Positions 25,204-35,284 of a stretch of 64,000 nt of DNA are shown piece by piece; the stretch's first letter is position 1; every line of letters begins with the position of its first letter. This DNA comes from Rivularia sp. MS3 (lineage in GTDB: Bacteria > Cyanobacteriota > Cyanobacteriia > Cyanobacteriales > Nostocaceae). The stretch covers positions 82,316 through 146,315 of the forward strand of contig JAHCMI010000013.1 of assembly GCA_019192545.1 (NCBI GenBank), in the 5' to 3' direction. The position numbers and the translations under genes are program-made. The notes beneath the pieces are model-generated. The model ran no database searches, had not been told where the DNA came from, and saw nothing but the letters and a program-made list of their open reading frames with translations.

Positions 25204-27093
25204 ATGCAAGTAAAGTTACCTATCTTTATCCGTAAAATTTTCATAGCGACTGGTTTTTGGCAGCACAATTATCTGATTCTAAGAGCATTTCAACCTTTTT
25301 ATCACATTGCAATAGTAGCCGTATTGTTAACAATTATGGCAGCGGCTTTAGAAGCTGTGGGTATAGGGTTAATAGCTTCTTTACTACAAGGATTAACTAA
25401 TCCAAATCAGCCAGCTTTAGAAACTGGTGTTGAATGGTTTGATATTAGTATTTTAGGTACCCAAACTGCTGCTCAAGAGCGTATCTGGCGTATATCGGGT
25501 TTGATTCTATTTACTGTTTGGATGAGAGCAGTTTTTAGTTATTTCGGACGCTACTGCGCTAAATTATGTGAAATTGGATTGGTAGATACTCTTCGTAAAA
25601 AAATATTTCAGCAGTTTAAAAGCTTTAGTCTTACATACTATACTCAAAAACGTTCCGGAGAATTAATTAATACTTTTTCTGCTGAAGTTAGTAACTTAAG
25701 CTTTGCTTTTAATGAACTGATTAATTTTGTAACTAAAAGTTGCGTAATTTTAGCATATACTTTTGCTATGTTCGTTATCTCTTGGCAACTTACTTTAGTT
25801 ACAGTATTACTTTTTAGTTTACTTGCCGCAGCAGCTTCACATTGGATTCGTAGAGTGCGTCAAGCTAGTTTTGAAATGAGTTCCGCTGGTGGAGAATTAG
25901 CAGCGAAAACGTCAGAATTTATTGGCGGTATTCGCACGGTACAGGCATTTTGGACTCAAGAGTTTGAAAGCAAGCGTTTTAATCAAGTAGCTGATAAATT
26001 TGCTAGCGCTTGGTTGAAAGCTAGTACTATTAGCGGATTTTTGCAGCCAGTAATTGAAGGCTTAGCGACTACCATTTTAGTATCCATGATATTGGTTGCG
26101 GTTTCTACACTTATATCTAATGGAATCCTTAATACAGTTTCTTTGCTGGCATTTTTATTCGCGTTATTTCGATTGCTGCCAATTATCGCTCATATGAATA
26201 GTTCCTGGGGTTTAATTGCCATGCATTCGGGAGCTTTAGGAGCCGTAGAAGAACTTTTAAGAACAGATAATAAAGCTTATTTAACAGATGGGAAAAAAAA
26301 ATTTCCCGGTTTAAAACAAGCTATAAAAATTGCCAATGTTGATTTTGGTTATGAAAAGAGTCAATTAGTATTGCACAATATTAATTTAACCATTGAACGC
26401 GGTGAAACTGTAGCTTTAGTCGGTGCTAGTGGTTGCGGTAAAACAACTTTAGCAGATTTGTTAGTACGTTTTTACGATCCTACTTTAGGAAAGATATTAA
26501 TTGATAATGTAGACTTGCGCGAATATAGTATCGGTTCCTTACGCAACAATATCGCCGTGGTAAGTCAAGATACTTTTATATTTAATACTTCGGTACGAGA
26601 AAATATTGCTTACGGTTTAGAAAATATTGACGACAAAGCAGTTATAGAAGCAGCTAAAGGTGCAAATGCCGATGAATTTATTTGGGAATTACCCCAGGGT
26701 TTCGACACCAAACTTGGAGATAGAGGAGTACGTTTGTCTGGCGGGCAAAGACAGAGAATTGCTATTGCCAGGGCATTATTACGCAATCCAGATATTTTAA
26801 TTTTAGACGAAGCAACTAGCGCTCTCGATTCGGTGAGCGAACGTTTAGTACAGCAGTCTTTAGAAAAATTGGCTTCTGGAAGAACTGCGATCGCGATTGC
26901 TCATCGACTTTCTACTATTTTTAAAGCCGATAAAGTTGTAGTACTAGAACAAGGACGTATTGTAGAACAAGGAGGCTATCAAGAATTATTAAATCGTAAA
27001 GGTAAACTTTGGAAATATCATCAAACACAGCATCAGTTTAGTCAAGAGAATTTAGCAAACGAACACAAACATATAGACAACAAGGAGAAATAA
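25204..27093 (+). CDS. ABC exporter, HepA-like (polysaccharide/glycolipid)
   Basis: From the ATG at 25204 the protein has 629 residues; a TTG at 25150 would add 18. Six membrane helices are followed by an ATPase domain with Walker A GASGCGKTT (about 406-414), Q-loop AVVSQDTF, signature LSGGQRQR (about 510), Walker B ILILDEATSALD and AHRLSTI. The first 30 residues and the overall layout resemble HepA, the heterocyst envelope polysaccharide exporter of Anabaena, and lipid A flippases (MsbA). Its position next to glycosyltransferases and a pyruvyl transferase supports export of lipid-linked sugar units. HepA identity is not proved. Confidence 0.82.
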   Translation: MQVKLPIFIRKIFIATGFWQHNYLILRAFQPFYHIAIVAVLLTIMAAALEAVGIGLIASLLQGLTNPNQPALETGVEWFDISILGTQTAAQERIWRISGLILFTVWMRAVFSYFGRYCAKLCEIGLVDTLRKKIFQQFKSFSLTYYTQKRSGELINTFSAEVSNLSFAFNELINFVTKSCVILAYTFAMFVISWQLTLVTVLLFSLLAAAASHWIRRVRQASFEMSSAGGELAAKTSEFIGGIRTVQAFWTQEFESKRFNQVADKFASAWLKASTISGFLQPVIEGLATTILVSMILVAVSTLISNGILNTVSLLAFLFALFRLLPIIAHMNSSWGLIAMHSGALGAVEELLRTDNKAYLTDGKKKFPGLKQAIKIANVDFGYEKSQLVLHNINLTIERGETVALVGASGCGKTTLADLLVRFYDPTLGKILIDNVDLREYSIGSLRNNIAVVSQDTFIFNTSVRENIAYGLENIDDKAVIEAAKGANADEFIWELPQGFDTKLGDRGVRLSGGQRQRIAIARALLRNPDILILDEATSALDSVSERLVQQSLEKLASGRTAIAIAHRLSTIFKADKVVVLEQGRIVEQGGYQELLNRKGKLWKYHQTQHQFSQENLANEHKHIDNKEK

Positions 27094-27217
27094 TTATCAT
27101 TACAAACTCTTAACTCCGAACACTGGTTAAATGGATGACGCTGATTCCACGGAAATTGTTTATTAATTCCTAACTCTCAACTCCTAACTATTTCCTATTA
27201 TCTATTTCCTAAAAATT

Positions 27218-28270
27218 ATGAAAGTAGCAATTTGGGGTTCGTATAATTATGGTAACTACGGCGATGATATAATGGCAATCCAGTTTGCCAAATATTTTAA
27301 AAGTATAGATGTTATACCTGTAGTTTACCGATTAAATAAACAGTTAGCAAAACGCTATAAAATTCAAACTACCGACTCATTAAATGAACTTTTTCAAGAT
27401 GCCGAATTTTGTATTATAGGCGGGGGTGGATTTCTCGTCGAAAACTTTTCTGCACCTTTTGAAGAAGATTTTCGTCAGTTACAAATCGTCAGCACGCAGA
27501 AAAATTGTCCCGTATATCCAATCTCTATCGGTGGAGAAGGGCTAGGGAAAAATACTTCGCTTTCTTATTGGAGACAAAAATTTTTTCAAGGTGAAACTTG
27601 TAAATCCTGTAGCGTTAGACTGGAATCGGATAAAGCTTTAATTAACCATTTTGGCAAAGAGGTTTTTTACTATCCCGATGTTTTACTTGCAGTATCTGAA
27701 TTTTGGCAAATTCCTTCTAAAATTACACAGAATAACACCATTCACGTTGGGATAAATATTCCTAATACCATACAGTGTAAATGGCTTGCTTTTCAACTTG
27801 GTGTCATCGCATCTATCAGAAGAGATATTGTTTTCCATTTCATTAAAACATATTTACCATCTTCACCAATAAATACCGAGTTGCGACCCAAACAGGTATC
27901 TAATAATATCAAATACCATGTGTATACAGACCCATTATTAACTCTTCAATTTCTGGCTTCACTTGACTTAGTAGTTTCATACAAACTCCATCTAGGATTA
28001 ACAGCATTAGCATTAGGGGTACCGTTCTACAGCCTAGGTGGTTCTGGTAAAGCCAAAGCATTTTTAAATAGTATCGGAGCCGATTTTGCGGTTTGGAATC
28101 CCGGTGACAAGCGATTTAAGCTTGCTGCATTTTTATCCAATCCTCAAAATATTCTGCAAGCAAAAAATAAATTTAATTTTACCATAATAGACAAATTAAC
28201 TGTTGAGAGTCGGGGACACTTAGAGTTATTAAACAAACTTGTGAAAAATGTTAGTTCTTCATTTAGATAG
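27218..28270 (+). CDS. Polysaccharide pyruvyl transferase family protein
   Basis: The 350 residues begin MKVAIWGSYNYGNYGDDIMAI, the glycine-rich start of the pyruvyl transferase family (CsaB/WcaK type). Further marks are FCIIGGGGFLVENF, a VYPISIGGEGLG strand and the YKLHLGLTALALGVPFYSLGG motif with its conserved His in the C-terminal donor domain. The enzyme would transfer pyruvate from phosphoenolpyruvate onto a sugar as a ketal, giving the polymer negative charge. It lies 124 bp after the ABC exporter, across a short heptamer-like repeat stretch. Confidence 0.85.
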   Translation: MKVAIWGSYNYGNYGDDIMAIQFAKYFKSIDVIPVVYRLNKQLAKRYKIQTTDSLNELFQDAEFCIIGGGGFLVENFSAPFEEDFRQLQIVSTQKNCPVYPISIGGEGLGKNTSLSYWRQKFFQGETCKSCSVRLESDKALINHFGKEVFYYPDVLLAVSEFWQIPSKITQNNTIHVGINIPNTIQCKWLAFQLGVIASIRRDIVFHFIKTYLPSSPINTELRPKQVSNNIKYHVYTDPLLTLQFLASLDLVVSYKLHLGLTALALGVPFYSLGGSGKAKAFLNSIGADFAVWNPGDKRFKLAAFLSNPQNILQAKNKFNFTIIDKLTVESRGHLELLNKLVKNVSSSFR

Positions 28271-28560
28271 ATGTACCTTTTCTTGAGAATTGCATAAAGT
28301 ACTTTACATGAATGCGAAGTTAATTAGCTCACGAATGGAAAATTAGATTGGCAGAAAGATTTAATACATAGCTGAAAGAATTTAGATATTTAATTGCGAG
28401 GTAATTATGAATTAATACTACTCATATATGATAAATTATTTATCTAAAATCCATTTAGTTCGTTCTTTCTCAGAATGAATCGGGGTGTATAAAAATATCT
28501 AGAATCTAGAATATTTAGTGAATTTAAGAAAAAATAGTGTTTCGATTTGAGAGGTCTTTT

Positions 28561-30819
28561 GTGGTGGTTGACACAAGTCTAGAACAACGGCAAATAGCAA
28601 TAGCCGCCCCACAAGAAGCTGTGAATATTAGACAGCTATCTACCATAATATATCGCCGACGCTGGCTTATTTTAGGGGTTGCTAGTATGGTTATGTCGGT
28701 TGCTACTTTACTATCTGTAGTCGTAAAACCGATGCGTGAAAGCTCGATGCAGATGTTAGTCAGTTCTAATCTTTATCAGAATGCAAAAACTTATAATAAT
28801 CAAAATAATTTAAACAATGATTTTACAGATTCTAATCTTGAAGTTGTAGATTATACTGCTCAATTACAGTTGATGCGAAGCACGAAGTTAATTCAAAAAG
28901 CAGTCGAATTGCTTCAACCGATGTATCCAGATATTACAGTAGAAGATATTAAAGGCGAAAAAGGTGTAAAACCACGAAAAGCTCCTTTAAGAGTAACCCA
29001 ACTACAAACAGGAGTGGGAGTACATAAAGCACCTTCGGAAGTATTTGAGATATCTTTTAAAGATAAAAACCCGGTTAAAGCCCAAAAAGTACTCGAAGCA
29101 TTACAAATAGTTTATCAACAGTTTAATAAAGAACAGCAAAAAGACCGTTTATCCAAAGGTTTAGCTTTTGTTAATAGCAGACTTCCCAAAATTAAACAAC
29201 AGGTAGTCACATCGGAAAAAAAGTTAGAAACATTTCGCAAAACATACAATATAGTAGATCCGCAAGTACAAAGTACAGTTCTTTTAGAAACTATTGCCGC
29301 CATCAAAAAAGAACTTGAGACTACCACCGCGCAGTTGCAAGATATAGAAGCTCGATACAGTAATTTAGAGCAGAAAATAGCAGCTTCTCCTAGAAATGCT
29401 CTAGCATCTTCGCGTCTAAGTCAGTCAACTCGCTATCAATCCTTATTAGATGAAATTCAAAAAACAGAATTAGCTTTAGCTGAGGAAAGACAGCGGTTTA
29501 CAGATAATTCTCCGACAGTACAAAAACTTTTAGCGCAGCGTCAGAGCCAACTAGCTTTATTACAACAAGAAGCTCGAAGAAGTTTGGGAGACGAAGTAAA
29601 TGCCGCTCAAAATTCTGCCCAACCATTGCTAACAAAAGGGCAGCTTGCGGGAGTCGATTTAAAGCTAGTCGAAGATTTAATCAAATTACAAACAGAAGCT
29701 TTGGGTTTGCGTGCCAATCAACAAAGTTTGATAGAATCGGAAAAACAGCTACGTGCCAATTTAAATCAATATCCTGCTTTAATTGCACAATACAATCGAT
29801 TATTGCCAGAAGTAGAAACCAATCGTAAAACTTTGGCACAGTTGATGGAAATACGCCAATCTTTAGCGCTTAAAATTGCTCAAGGGGGATTTGATTGGCA
29901 AATACTCGAACAACCTGAATTAGGAACAACAACAGGCAGCTTAAGATTATTATTTCTCTTAGCAGGTGCAGTTACCGGTCCAGTTTTGGGTATTGCACTA
30001 GCTTTAATCTTAGAGCTATTTAACGATACCATTTATACCCCTAAAGACCTAACGAGGTTTACAAATCTGCGTTTGCTTGGTAAAATTCCCAAACTGCCGC
30101 CACCTCGTAAAAGAAAAAGACTGTTTAATTTACCAATTGGTTTTAATCGCTCATCCTCACGGCGATCGCTACAAAATTCATACTCTTCTTTTTCAGAAGC
30201 CATTGCCCGTTTGCCTTCCCATGAAACCCTGGATATGGCTTACCAAAATATTCAAATATTAAAATACCCCCTGCACTGTCAAACACTGATGGTAACTTCA
30301 GCATTAGCTGGGGAAGGGAAATCAACTTCAACATTAGGATTAGCGGTAAGCGCGGCTAGGATGCACCAGCGAGTTTTAGTGATTGATGCAAATCTGAGAA
30401 ATCCTAGTTTGCATTCGAGCCTAGAGCTTTCTAACGATTGGGGACTATCCTTACTACTATTAGAATCAATAAATAGTGAAGTCAACGATTACGTGCAACC
30501 CGTTCATCCTGCCATAGATGTTTTAACTGCCGGGCCAGTACCATATGATACCGTTCAACTACTTACCTCCGGACGCATGAAAGAATTGTTAGAGATATTT
30601 ACGCGCAATTATGATTTAGTTTTAATAGATGCTTCTTCTATTTTAGATACTGTAGATGCGAGAATTCTAGCTTCAATGTGTAGCGGTATTATTATGGTAG
30701 GACGTATGGGCAAAATTACCCAAAGCGAATTGATTCAAGCTACACAAAATTTAAGCAGTTTAAATTTAGTTGGAATTATTGCTAACGAAGCAGGCAAATC
30801 GCAAAAAGTCTATGTTTGA
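28561..30819 (+). CDS. Second Wzc-like polysaccharide co-polymerase / tyrosine kinase
   Basis: Starting at the GTG at 28561, preceded by AGAGG, gives 752 residues; a GTG at 28537 would add eight. The order is a Wzz domain with membrane segments near residues 30-55 and 465-490, a long Gln- and Leu-rich coiled coil, and a BY-kinase domain with Walker A (SALAGEGKST, about 580-590), Walker A' (VLVIDANLR) and Walker B (DLVLIDASS). The C-terminus ends QKVYV with no tyrosine cluster, so autophosphorylation in the usual tail seems absent. Together with the gene at 13621 it brackets the island. The two copies differ in their coiled coils and are not recent duplicates. Confidence 0.87.
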   Translation: MVVDTSLEQRQIAIAAPQEAVNIRQLSTIIYRRRWLILGVASMVMSVATLLSVVVKPMRESSMQMLVSSNLYQNAKTYNNQNNLNNDFTDSNLEVVDYTAQLQLMRSTKLIQKAVELLQPMYPDITVEDIKGEKGVKPRKAPLRVTQLQTGVGVHKAPSEVFEISFKDKNPVKAQKVLEALQIVYQQFNKEQQKDRLSKGLAFVNSRLPKIKQQVVTSEKKLETFRKTYNIVDPQVQSTVLLETIAAIKKELETTTAQLQDIEARYSNLEQKIAASPRNALASSRLSQSTRYQSLLDEIQKTELALAEERQRFTDNSPTVQKLLAQRQSQLALLQQEARRSLGDEVNAAQNSAQPLLTKGQLAGVDLKLVEDLIKLQTEALGLRANQQSLIESEKQLRANLNQYPALIAQYNRLLPEVETNRKTLAQLMEIRQSLALKIAQGGFDWQILEQPELGTTTGSLRLLFLLAGAVTGPVLGIALALILELFNDTIYTPKDLTRFTNLRLLGKIPKLPPPRKRKRLFNLPIGFNRSSSRRSLQNSYSSFSEAIARLPSHETLDMAYQNIQILKYPLHCQTLMVTSALAGEGKSTSTLGLAVSAARMHQRVLVIDANLRNPSLHSSLELSNDWGLSLLLLESINSEVNDYVQPVHPAIDVLTAGPVPYDTVQLLTSGRMKELLEIFTRNYDLVLIDASSILDTVDARILASMCSGIIMVGRMGKITQSELIQATQNLSSLNLVGIIANEAGKSQKVYV

Positions 30820-30851
30820 AGCAATAAGGTAAAAAGAAACAGAGAAATTTG

Positions 30852-30960
30852 GGCGTTGCTGATTAAAAGTATGAATAGCCCCCCAACCCCCAATTATGGA
30901 GGATTCAGGGAGCTACGGTTAGATAGTAACAATAAATTCATATTGCAATTGTGCAACGCC
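30852..30960. mobile_element. MITE copy 2 with perfect 8-bp target duplication
   Basis: The 109-bp element has perfect 8-bp terminal inverted repeats, GGCGTTGC and GCAACGCC. It is flanked by GAAATTTG on both sides (30844-30851 and 30961-30968). Internal blocks match the copy at 19940-20053. It is noncoding and lies just after the second Wzc-like gene. Confidence 0.85.
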
Positions 30961-30968
30961 GAAATTTG

Positions 30969-31109
30969 AATCCTCTGATGTATGGATATATCTCATTTTC
31001 TCTGCTTATTCCTTTGTTTACCGAGAAAACTCAGGGAATTCTGCGCTTACCTCCTTGTTCCTCTGCGTTAAAAAATATCTGATACTATAGCCATCCCCAG
31101 AATAAATTT
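30969..31109. repeat. Intergenic stretch with degraded 'cgcagag' type repeat
   Basis: Between the MITE and the ABC ATPase gene lies a pyrimidine-rich phrase (CTTGTTCCTCTGCGTTAAAAA, about 31050-31075). It is the inverse of the common noncoding 'taacgcagaggaacaag' repeat of cyanobacteria. No gene is seen. Confidence 0.4.
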
Positions 31110-32030
31110 TTAATTGTTCCCCTCTTTTACCAATTTTAAAAATATCTGAGTCAAATCAGCTTCCGCTTTTTCGACAACTTTTAGCTGTAAAGGTTCGAGT
31201 ATATTCAATACTCGATAAATCAAATCTGGCTGACTCACATAAATAATTCTTTTTTCTACAACTTCGACACCAATCTTCACTAACTTGGTGATTCTGACTT
31301 CATCTAACACAGATTCCATTTCAACTTTATAAGCTTTACCAGAAAACTTACTAATTAATTCACCAGTAGGTAATTCTGTTAATATTTCACCCTTACGAAT
31401 AATCGCAATTCTATCAGCAAGTTGTTCGGCAATATCAAGTTGATGAGTCGTTAATAAAATAGCACAACCAGATGCAGCAATTTCCTTTACTAATAATTTC
31501 ACATCTTCAGTTGCTTCCACATCAAGCCCTAAAGTAGGTTCATCCAACAGCAAAACCTGTGGTTGATGAACTAAAGCCACAGCAAAAGCTAATTTCTGCT
31601 GCATTCCTCGCGAAAGTTGCTGTACTGCGGTACGGCGTTTATGCTGTAAACCAAATCTTTCTAACAGCGCAATGCCCGATTTACGTGCTTGAGCGTGAGT
31701 GAGTCCTTTTAATACTCCGAAATACTCTAAATTTTCTTGAGGAGTTAATCGCCAATAAACATTACGGTTTCCTTCTAAAACAGCACCAAGTTTTTCTAAA
31801 GCATTAGGGTTACGGTGAGGATTTATTCCCGAGATTTTTGTCCAGCCGAAATCTGGTTTAATTAATCCCGCCATCATTTTTATACTTGTAGTTTTCCCCG
31901 CACCATTAGGACCTAAAAAAGCCACAACTTCCCCTGAAGTAATATTTAAAGAAACATTCTTTACTGCTTCTACTATTTGATTGTTTAAGCGGTAAGTTTT
32001 TTTAAGATTATAAGCTTCTAAAGCAATCAT
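31110..32030 (-). CDS. ABC transporter ATP-binding protein
   Basis: The 306 residues hold a single ATPase domain: Walker A GPNGAGKTT (about 39-47), signature LSRGMQQKLA, Walker B VLLLDEPTLGLD and LTTHQ with the switch His. A 90-residue C-terminal extension (VEMESVLDEVRITKLVKIG onward) is typical of ABC-2-type drug or polysaccharide exporters. No permease gene lies next to it in this window, so its partner is encoded elsewhere. It is downstream of the frameshifted flavin reductase gene on the same strand. Confidence 0.85.
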   Translation of the reverse strand: MIALEAYNLKKTYRLNNQIVEAVKNVSLNITSGEVVAFLGPNGAGKTTSIKMMAGLIKPDFGWTKISGINPHRNPNALEKLGAVLEGNRNVYWRLTPQENLEYFGVLKGLTHAQARKSGIALLERFGLQHKRRTAVQQLSRGMQQKLAFAVALVHQPQVLLLDEPTLGLDVEATEDVKLLVKEIAASGCAILLTTHQLDIAEQLADRIAIIRKGEILTELPTGELISKFSGKAYKVEMESVLDEVRITKLVKIGVEVVEKRIIYVSQPDLIYRVLNILEPLQLKVVEKAEADLTQIFLKLVKEGNN

Positions 32031-32100
32031 ATTGGTTATAAAGAAAGGGAATAGAGGATATCGATAGGAAGCAATGTTTCTGATTACCTATAAATTAAAA

Positions 32101-32809
32101 TTAATCGTTGACAATTTTGATATCCATACCAGTTGCAGCACTACTAACTTCCATCACCGTATCAGCTTCCTTTGTTCCCATTCTGGCAGCTTTTTCCGGA
32201 CAAGGTTTATTTACATGATGATTAATTGCAGCAACTTGATTGTTTTCATCGATACAAACCTCTAATCTTCCATAACGCAGTACCGTTGACATCCAAACCA
32301 GTTCTTTCATAAATCTTTCAAACCGACGGATATAAGTTTGTTCATCCAACAATTTCCCCGAATCGCCAAATAAATTATTTACGCCGCCAAAATTTAGGTC
32401 ATAAAATGTTGTCACCAAGCCTAACTCGCGCATCACTGGAAGTAAACTTTGAATTACTCTAGCACCACCGAAAGGTCCTGTTGAAACGCCGCAAATTCCT
32501 ACAGCTTTATGAATATATTCTTTAAAATTCGTATCGAGGACGTGTTTGAGTATACCGGGAAAACTATGATTATATTCCGGAACTACGATAATAAATCCAT
32601 CAGCACGTTGGCAAATAGCTGAGAATTGTGCATCCTTAATTGATTCCCCAGCATCGTCAATAGGGAATTTAAATTGACGAATATCAATTAATTCGGTTTC
32701 AACTCCATTCCACTTTTGCACCTGTTCGGACACAAACTTTGCTACAGGTTCGCCCTATTCTACCTAGGCGAACGGTACCAAGAATAACTGGGATAAAAAT
32801 ATTACTCAT
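32101..32809 (-). pseudogene. NADPH-dependent FMN reductase with N-terminal frameshift
   Basis: The natural start is the ATG at 32807-32809, which reads MSNIFIPVILGTVRLGR, the flavin-phosphate loop of the flavodoxin-like FMN reductase family. About 50 bases later, near 32753-32757, one extra base shifts the frame. The expected GEPVAKFVSEQ then continues in another frame, which runs intact through VPEYNHSFPGILKH, GVSTGPFGGARV and the C-terminus to 32101. Starting instead at the internal GTG at 32733 yields 210 residues but lacks the flavin-binding loop. It is either a recent pseudogene or a sequencing error. Confidence 0.8.
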
Positions 32810-33116
32810 ATCAACTTTAGTTATCGGTAAACATTAACAAAATATACTTAAATCAATGAAATAGAAATATTTGTTGATTTATTTTCATGTTTAAATATCC
32901 ATTTTCCTGCAATCATAAATATGATTACTTGCTTGATGATTTATTTAAATAGATGCTCCCCAATTATGGATTTATATGCCATAAGATAAGTGCAGGTAAA
33001 TTTTTTTAAACCTAAGACTCGCTTTTATACCCAATCTGTTTTATATTTTGATTTTTAAGATTGAAAATATAGTTTCATTAACTACTGACCGTAAATTCTA
33101 AGAAGGTTAATACAGC
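32810..33116. other. Intergenic region between FMN reductase and amidase genes
   Basis: AT-rich divergent spacer of about 300 bp with no further gene, repeat pair or terminator that I can support. Confidence 0.4.
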
Positions 33117-33929
33117 ATGAATTCTTATCTAGCAGCTGCTATTCAAATGACCAGCGTGCCTGATTTATCATCAAATTTGGCTCAAGCTGAAGAATTAATT
33201 GATGTAGCGGTACGTAGAGGTGCCCAATTAGTGGGTTTACCAGAAAATTTTTCTTTTATGGGAGAAGAAAAAGATAAGCTTTTGCAAGCCGAAATCATTG
33301 CTAAAGAAACTCGAATCTTTCTCAAGAAAATGGCACAGCGGCACCAAGTAAATATTATTGGTGGTGGTTTTCCCGTTCCTTCAGGTGAAATTGATAAAGT
33401 TTACAATACTGCCGTGCTGATCGATTCCAACGGTGAGGAACTATCTTGCTATCGCAAAGCACATTTATTTGACGTAAATGTGCCAGACGGTAATACTTAT
33501 CGAGAATCAAGTACGGTGATGGCTGGCACAGAACTGCCCGATGTTTATTCATCAAAACAACTCGGACACATTGGACTTTCAGTTTGTTATGATGTACGAT
33601 TTCCCGAGCTTTACAGACATATGTCACAACAAGGGGCAGATGTAATGTTTGTCCCCGCAGCTTTTACCGCTTTTACTGGCAAAGACCATTGGCAAATATT
33701 ACTACAAGCCCGTGCCATTGAAAACACTTGCTACATAATCGCTCCAGCCCAAACAGGTTTACATTATGACCGTCGTCAAACCCACGGACATGCCATGATT
33801 ATCGATCCTTGGGGAATGATTTTAGCCGATGCTGGGAAAAAACCTGGAGTCGCGATCGCTGAAATTAATCCTGCCAGAATCGAGCAAGTTCGCCGTCAAA
33901 TGCCAAGCTTGCAGCATAGAGTATTTTAG
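33117..33929 (+). CDS. Nitrilase-superfamily amidase (Nit/deaminated-glutathione amidase-like)
   Basis: The 270 residues carry the Glu-Lys-Cys triad: E43 in GLPENFSFMG, K114 in CYRKAHLFDV and C157 in GLSVCYDVRFPELYR. The Nit1/Nit2 features YRKAHLFDVN and DPWG are present. Members hydrolyse carbon-nitrogen bonds in small amides, often deaminated glutathione or omega-amides, in the cytoplasm. GAAGGTTAA upstream of the ATG gives a modest ribosome site. It is a single gene followed by hairpins. Confidence 0.88.
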   Translation: MNSYLAAAIQMTSVPDLSSNLAQAEELIDVAVRRGAQLVGLPENFSFMGEEKDKLLQAEIIAKETRIFLKKMAQRHQVNIIGGGFPVPSGEIDKVYNTAVLIDSNGEELSCYRKAHLFDVNVPDGNTYRESSTVMAGTELPDVYSSKQLGHIGLSVCYDVRFPELYRHMSQQGADVMFVPAAFTAFTGKDHWQILLQARAIENTCYIIAPAQTGLHYDRRQTHGHAMIIDPWGMILADAGKKPGVAIAEINPARIEQVRRQMPSLQHRVF

Positions 33930-33978
33930 TTAGAAATTACAGTTATTTTCATCTGCGCTCTAGAAGGGTTTTTTTAAT

Positions 33979-33999
33979 AATTCCGGTGCAACCGGAATT
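33979..33999. other. Perfect 9-bp stem hairpin after the amidase gene
   Basis: AATTCCGGT and ACCGGAATT pair around a GCA loop. It lies 50 bp after the amidase stop. A T-rich run precedes it on the plus strand rather than following it, so terminator function is uncertain. Confidence 0.45.
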
Positions 34000-34084
34000 G
34001 ATATGACACGACTTACTCAAACAAAACATTTTATTAGTCTTGAAAGCTGCCTAACAACTATCAGCTAACCACTATCAAAAACAA

Positions 34085-34113
34085 AAAACCGGGGAACAAT
34101 ACTTACCCGGTTC
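34085..34113 (-). terminator. Rho-independent terminator of fba
   Basis: On the minus strand AACCGGG and CCCCGGTT form a stem around a 12-nt loop, followed by TTTTTTG. It lies about 90 bp downstream of the aldolase stop codon. Confidence 0.8.
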
Positions 34114-34142
34114 GGTCATTATTTTGAGAATCCTCAGTAACT

Positions 34143-34169
34143 TAGGGACACGCTGATACGGTGTCCCTA
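34143..34169. terminator. Second hairpin between aldolase gene and its terminator
   Basis: TAGGGACAC and GTGTCCCTA pair perfectly around a 9-nt loop. On the plus strand it is followed by a T-rich stretch (TTTACTTTTTG), so it may stop readthrough from the amidase gene. Confidence 0.55.
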
Positions 34170-34204
34170 TTTACTTTTTGATTAAAAGTTTTAGTTTTGT
34201 AATA

Positions 34205-35284
34205 TTAAACTTTAGCAGCAGACTTAGTTTTAGCAGCAAGCTCACCACTAGCGTACTTAGCAGCAAACTCATCTAAAGGAATTTGCTTAATCTTGCTTCC
34301 GTGACCAGCAGTACCAAACGCTTGATAGCGATCCAAGCAAACCTGCTTCATGTACTTGATGGAAGGCTTAAGGAAGTGACGGGGGTCAAAGTTTGCTGGA
34401 TCTTTAGCAGCAGCTTCGCGGAAAGCAGCGGTGATTGCCAAACGGTTGTCGGTGTCAATATTCACTTTACGTACACCGCTCTTGATACCCTTTTGAATCT
34501 CTTCAACAGGTACACCGTAGGTTTCAGGAATCTTACCACCGTACTGGTTAATCATATCCAACCACTCTTGAGGTACGGAAGAAGAACCGTGCATTACAAG
34601 GTGAGTGTTAGGCAAACGGTTGTGAATTTCTTCAATTCGGCTGATTGCCAAAATTTCACCAGTAGGCTTACGAGTAAATTTATAAGCACCGTGACTTGTT
34701 CCGATTGCAACTGCTAGGGCATCAACTTGAGTTTTTTCAACAAATTCAACAGCCTCGTCAGGATCTGTTAAAAGTTGTTCTTTAGTAAGAACTCCTTCAG
34801 CACCGTGTCCATCTTCTTTGTCACCCATGCCAGTTTCCAAAGAACCCAAGCAACCAAGTTCTCCTTCCACGGAAGCACCAACTGAGTGAGCTACTTTCAC
34901 TACTTCAGCGGTAACGTTAACGTTGTACTCGAAGCTTGCTGGAGTCTTCGCATCAGCTTCCAAAGAACCATCCATCATTACACTGGTAAAACCGTTACGA
35001 ATTGCAGAATAGCAAGTCGCAGGGCTGTTACCGTGGTCTTGGTGCATAGCAATAGGAATCTCTGGATGGGTTTCCACTGCTGCCAAAATCAGGTGGCGCA
35101 GGAAGTTTTCCCCTGCATACTTACGCGCACCACGAGAAGCCTGCAAAATCACGGGGCTATTAGCTTCCTCAGCAGCCTGCATAATAGCCAGGATTTGCTC
35201 CATGTTGTTGACATTGTAAGCTGGGATGCCATAACCGTTCTCGGCAGCATGGTCAAGTAGCAGACGCATTGGTACGAGCGCCAT
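34205..35284 (-). CDS. fba: Fructose-1,6-bisphosphate aldolase, class II
   Basis: The 359 residues match the class II (zinc) aldolase of the Calvin-cycle type: [27 protein letters not shown] start, zinc ligands in [16 protein letters not shown] and VMHGSSS, and the NIDTDNRLA substrate loop. It catalyses condensation of glyceraldehyde-3-phosphate with dihydroxyacetone phosphate, and the sedoheptulose variant, in carbon fixation and glycolysis. An AGGAGG ribosome site precedes the ATG. The Ala/Lys-rich C-terminal tail is usual for cyanobacteria. It has its own terminator. Confidence 0.97.
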   Translation of the reverse strand: MALVPMRLLLDHAAENGYGIPAYNVNNMEQILAIMQAAEEANSPVILQASRGARKYAGENFLRHLILAAVETHPEIPIAMHQDHGNSPATCYSAIRNGFTSVMMDGSLEADAKTPASFEYNVNVTAEVVKVAHSVGASVEGELGCLGSLETGMGDKEDGHGAEGVLTKEQLLTDPDEAVEFVEKTQVDALAVAIGTSHGAYKFTRKPTGEILAISRIEEIHNRLPNTHLVMHGSSSVPQEWLDMINQYGGKIPETYGVPVEEIQKGIKSGVRKVNIDTDNRLAITAAFREAAAKDPANFDPRHFLKPSIKYMKQVCLDRYQAFGTAGHGSKIKQIPLDEFAAKYASGELAAKTKSAAKV

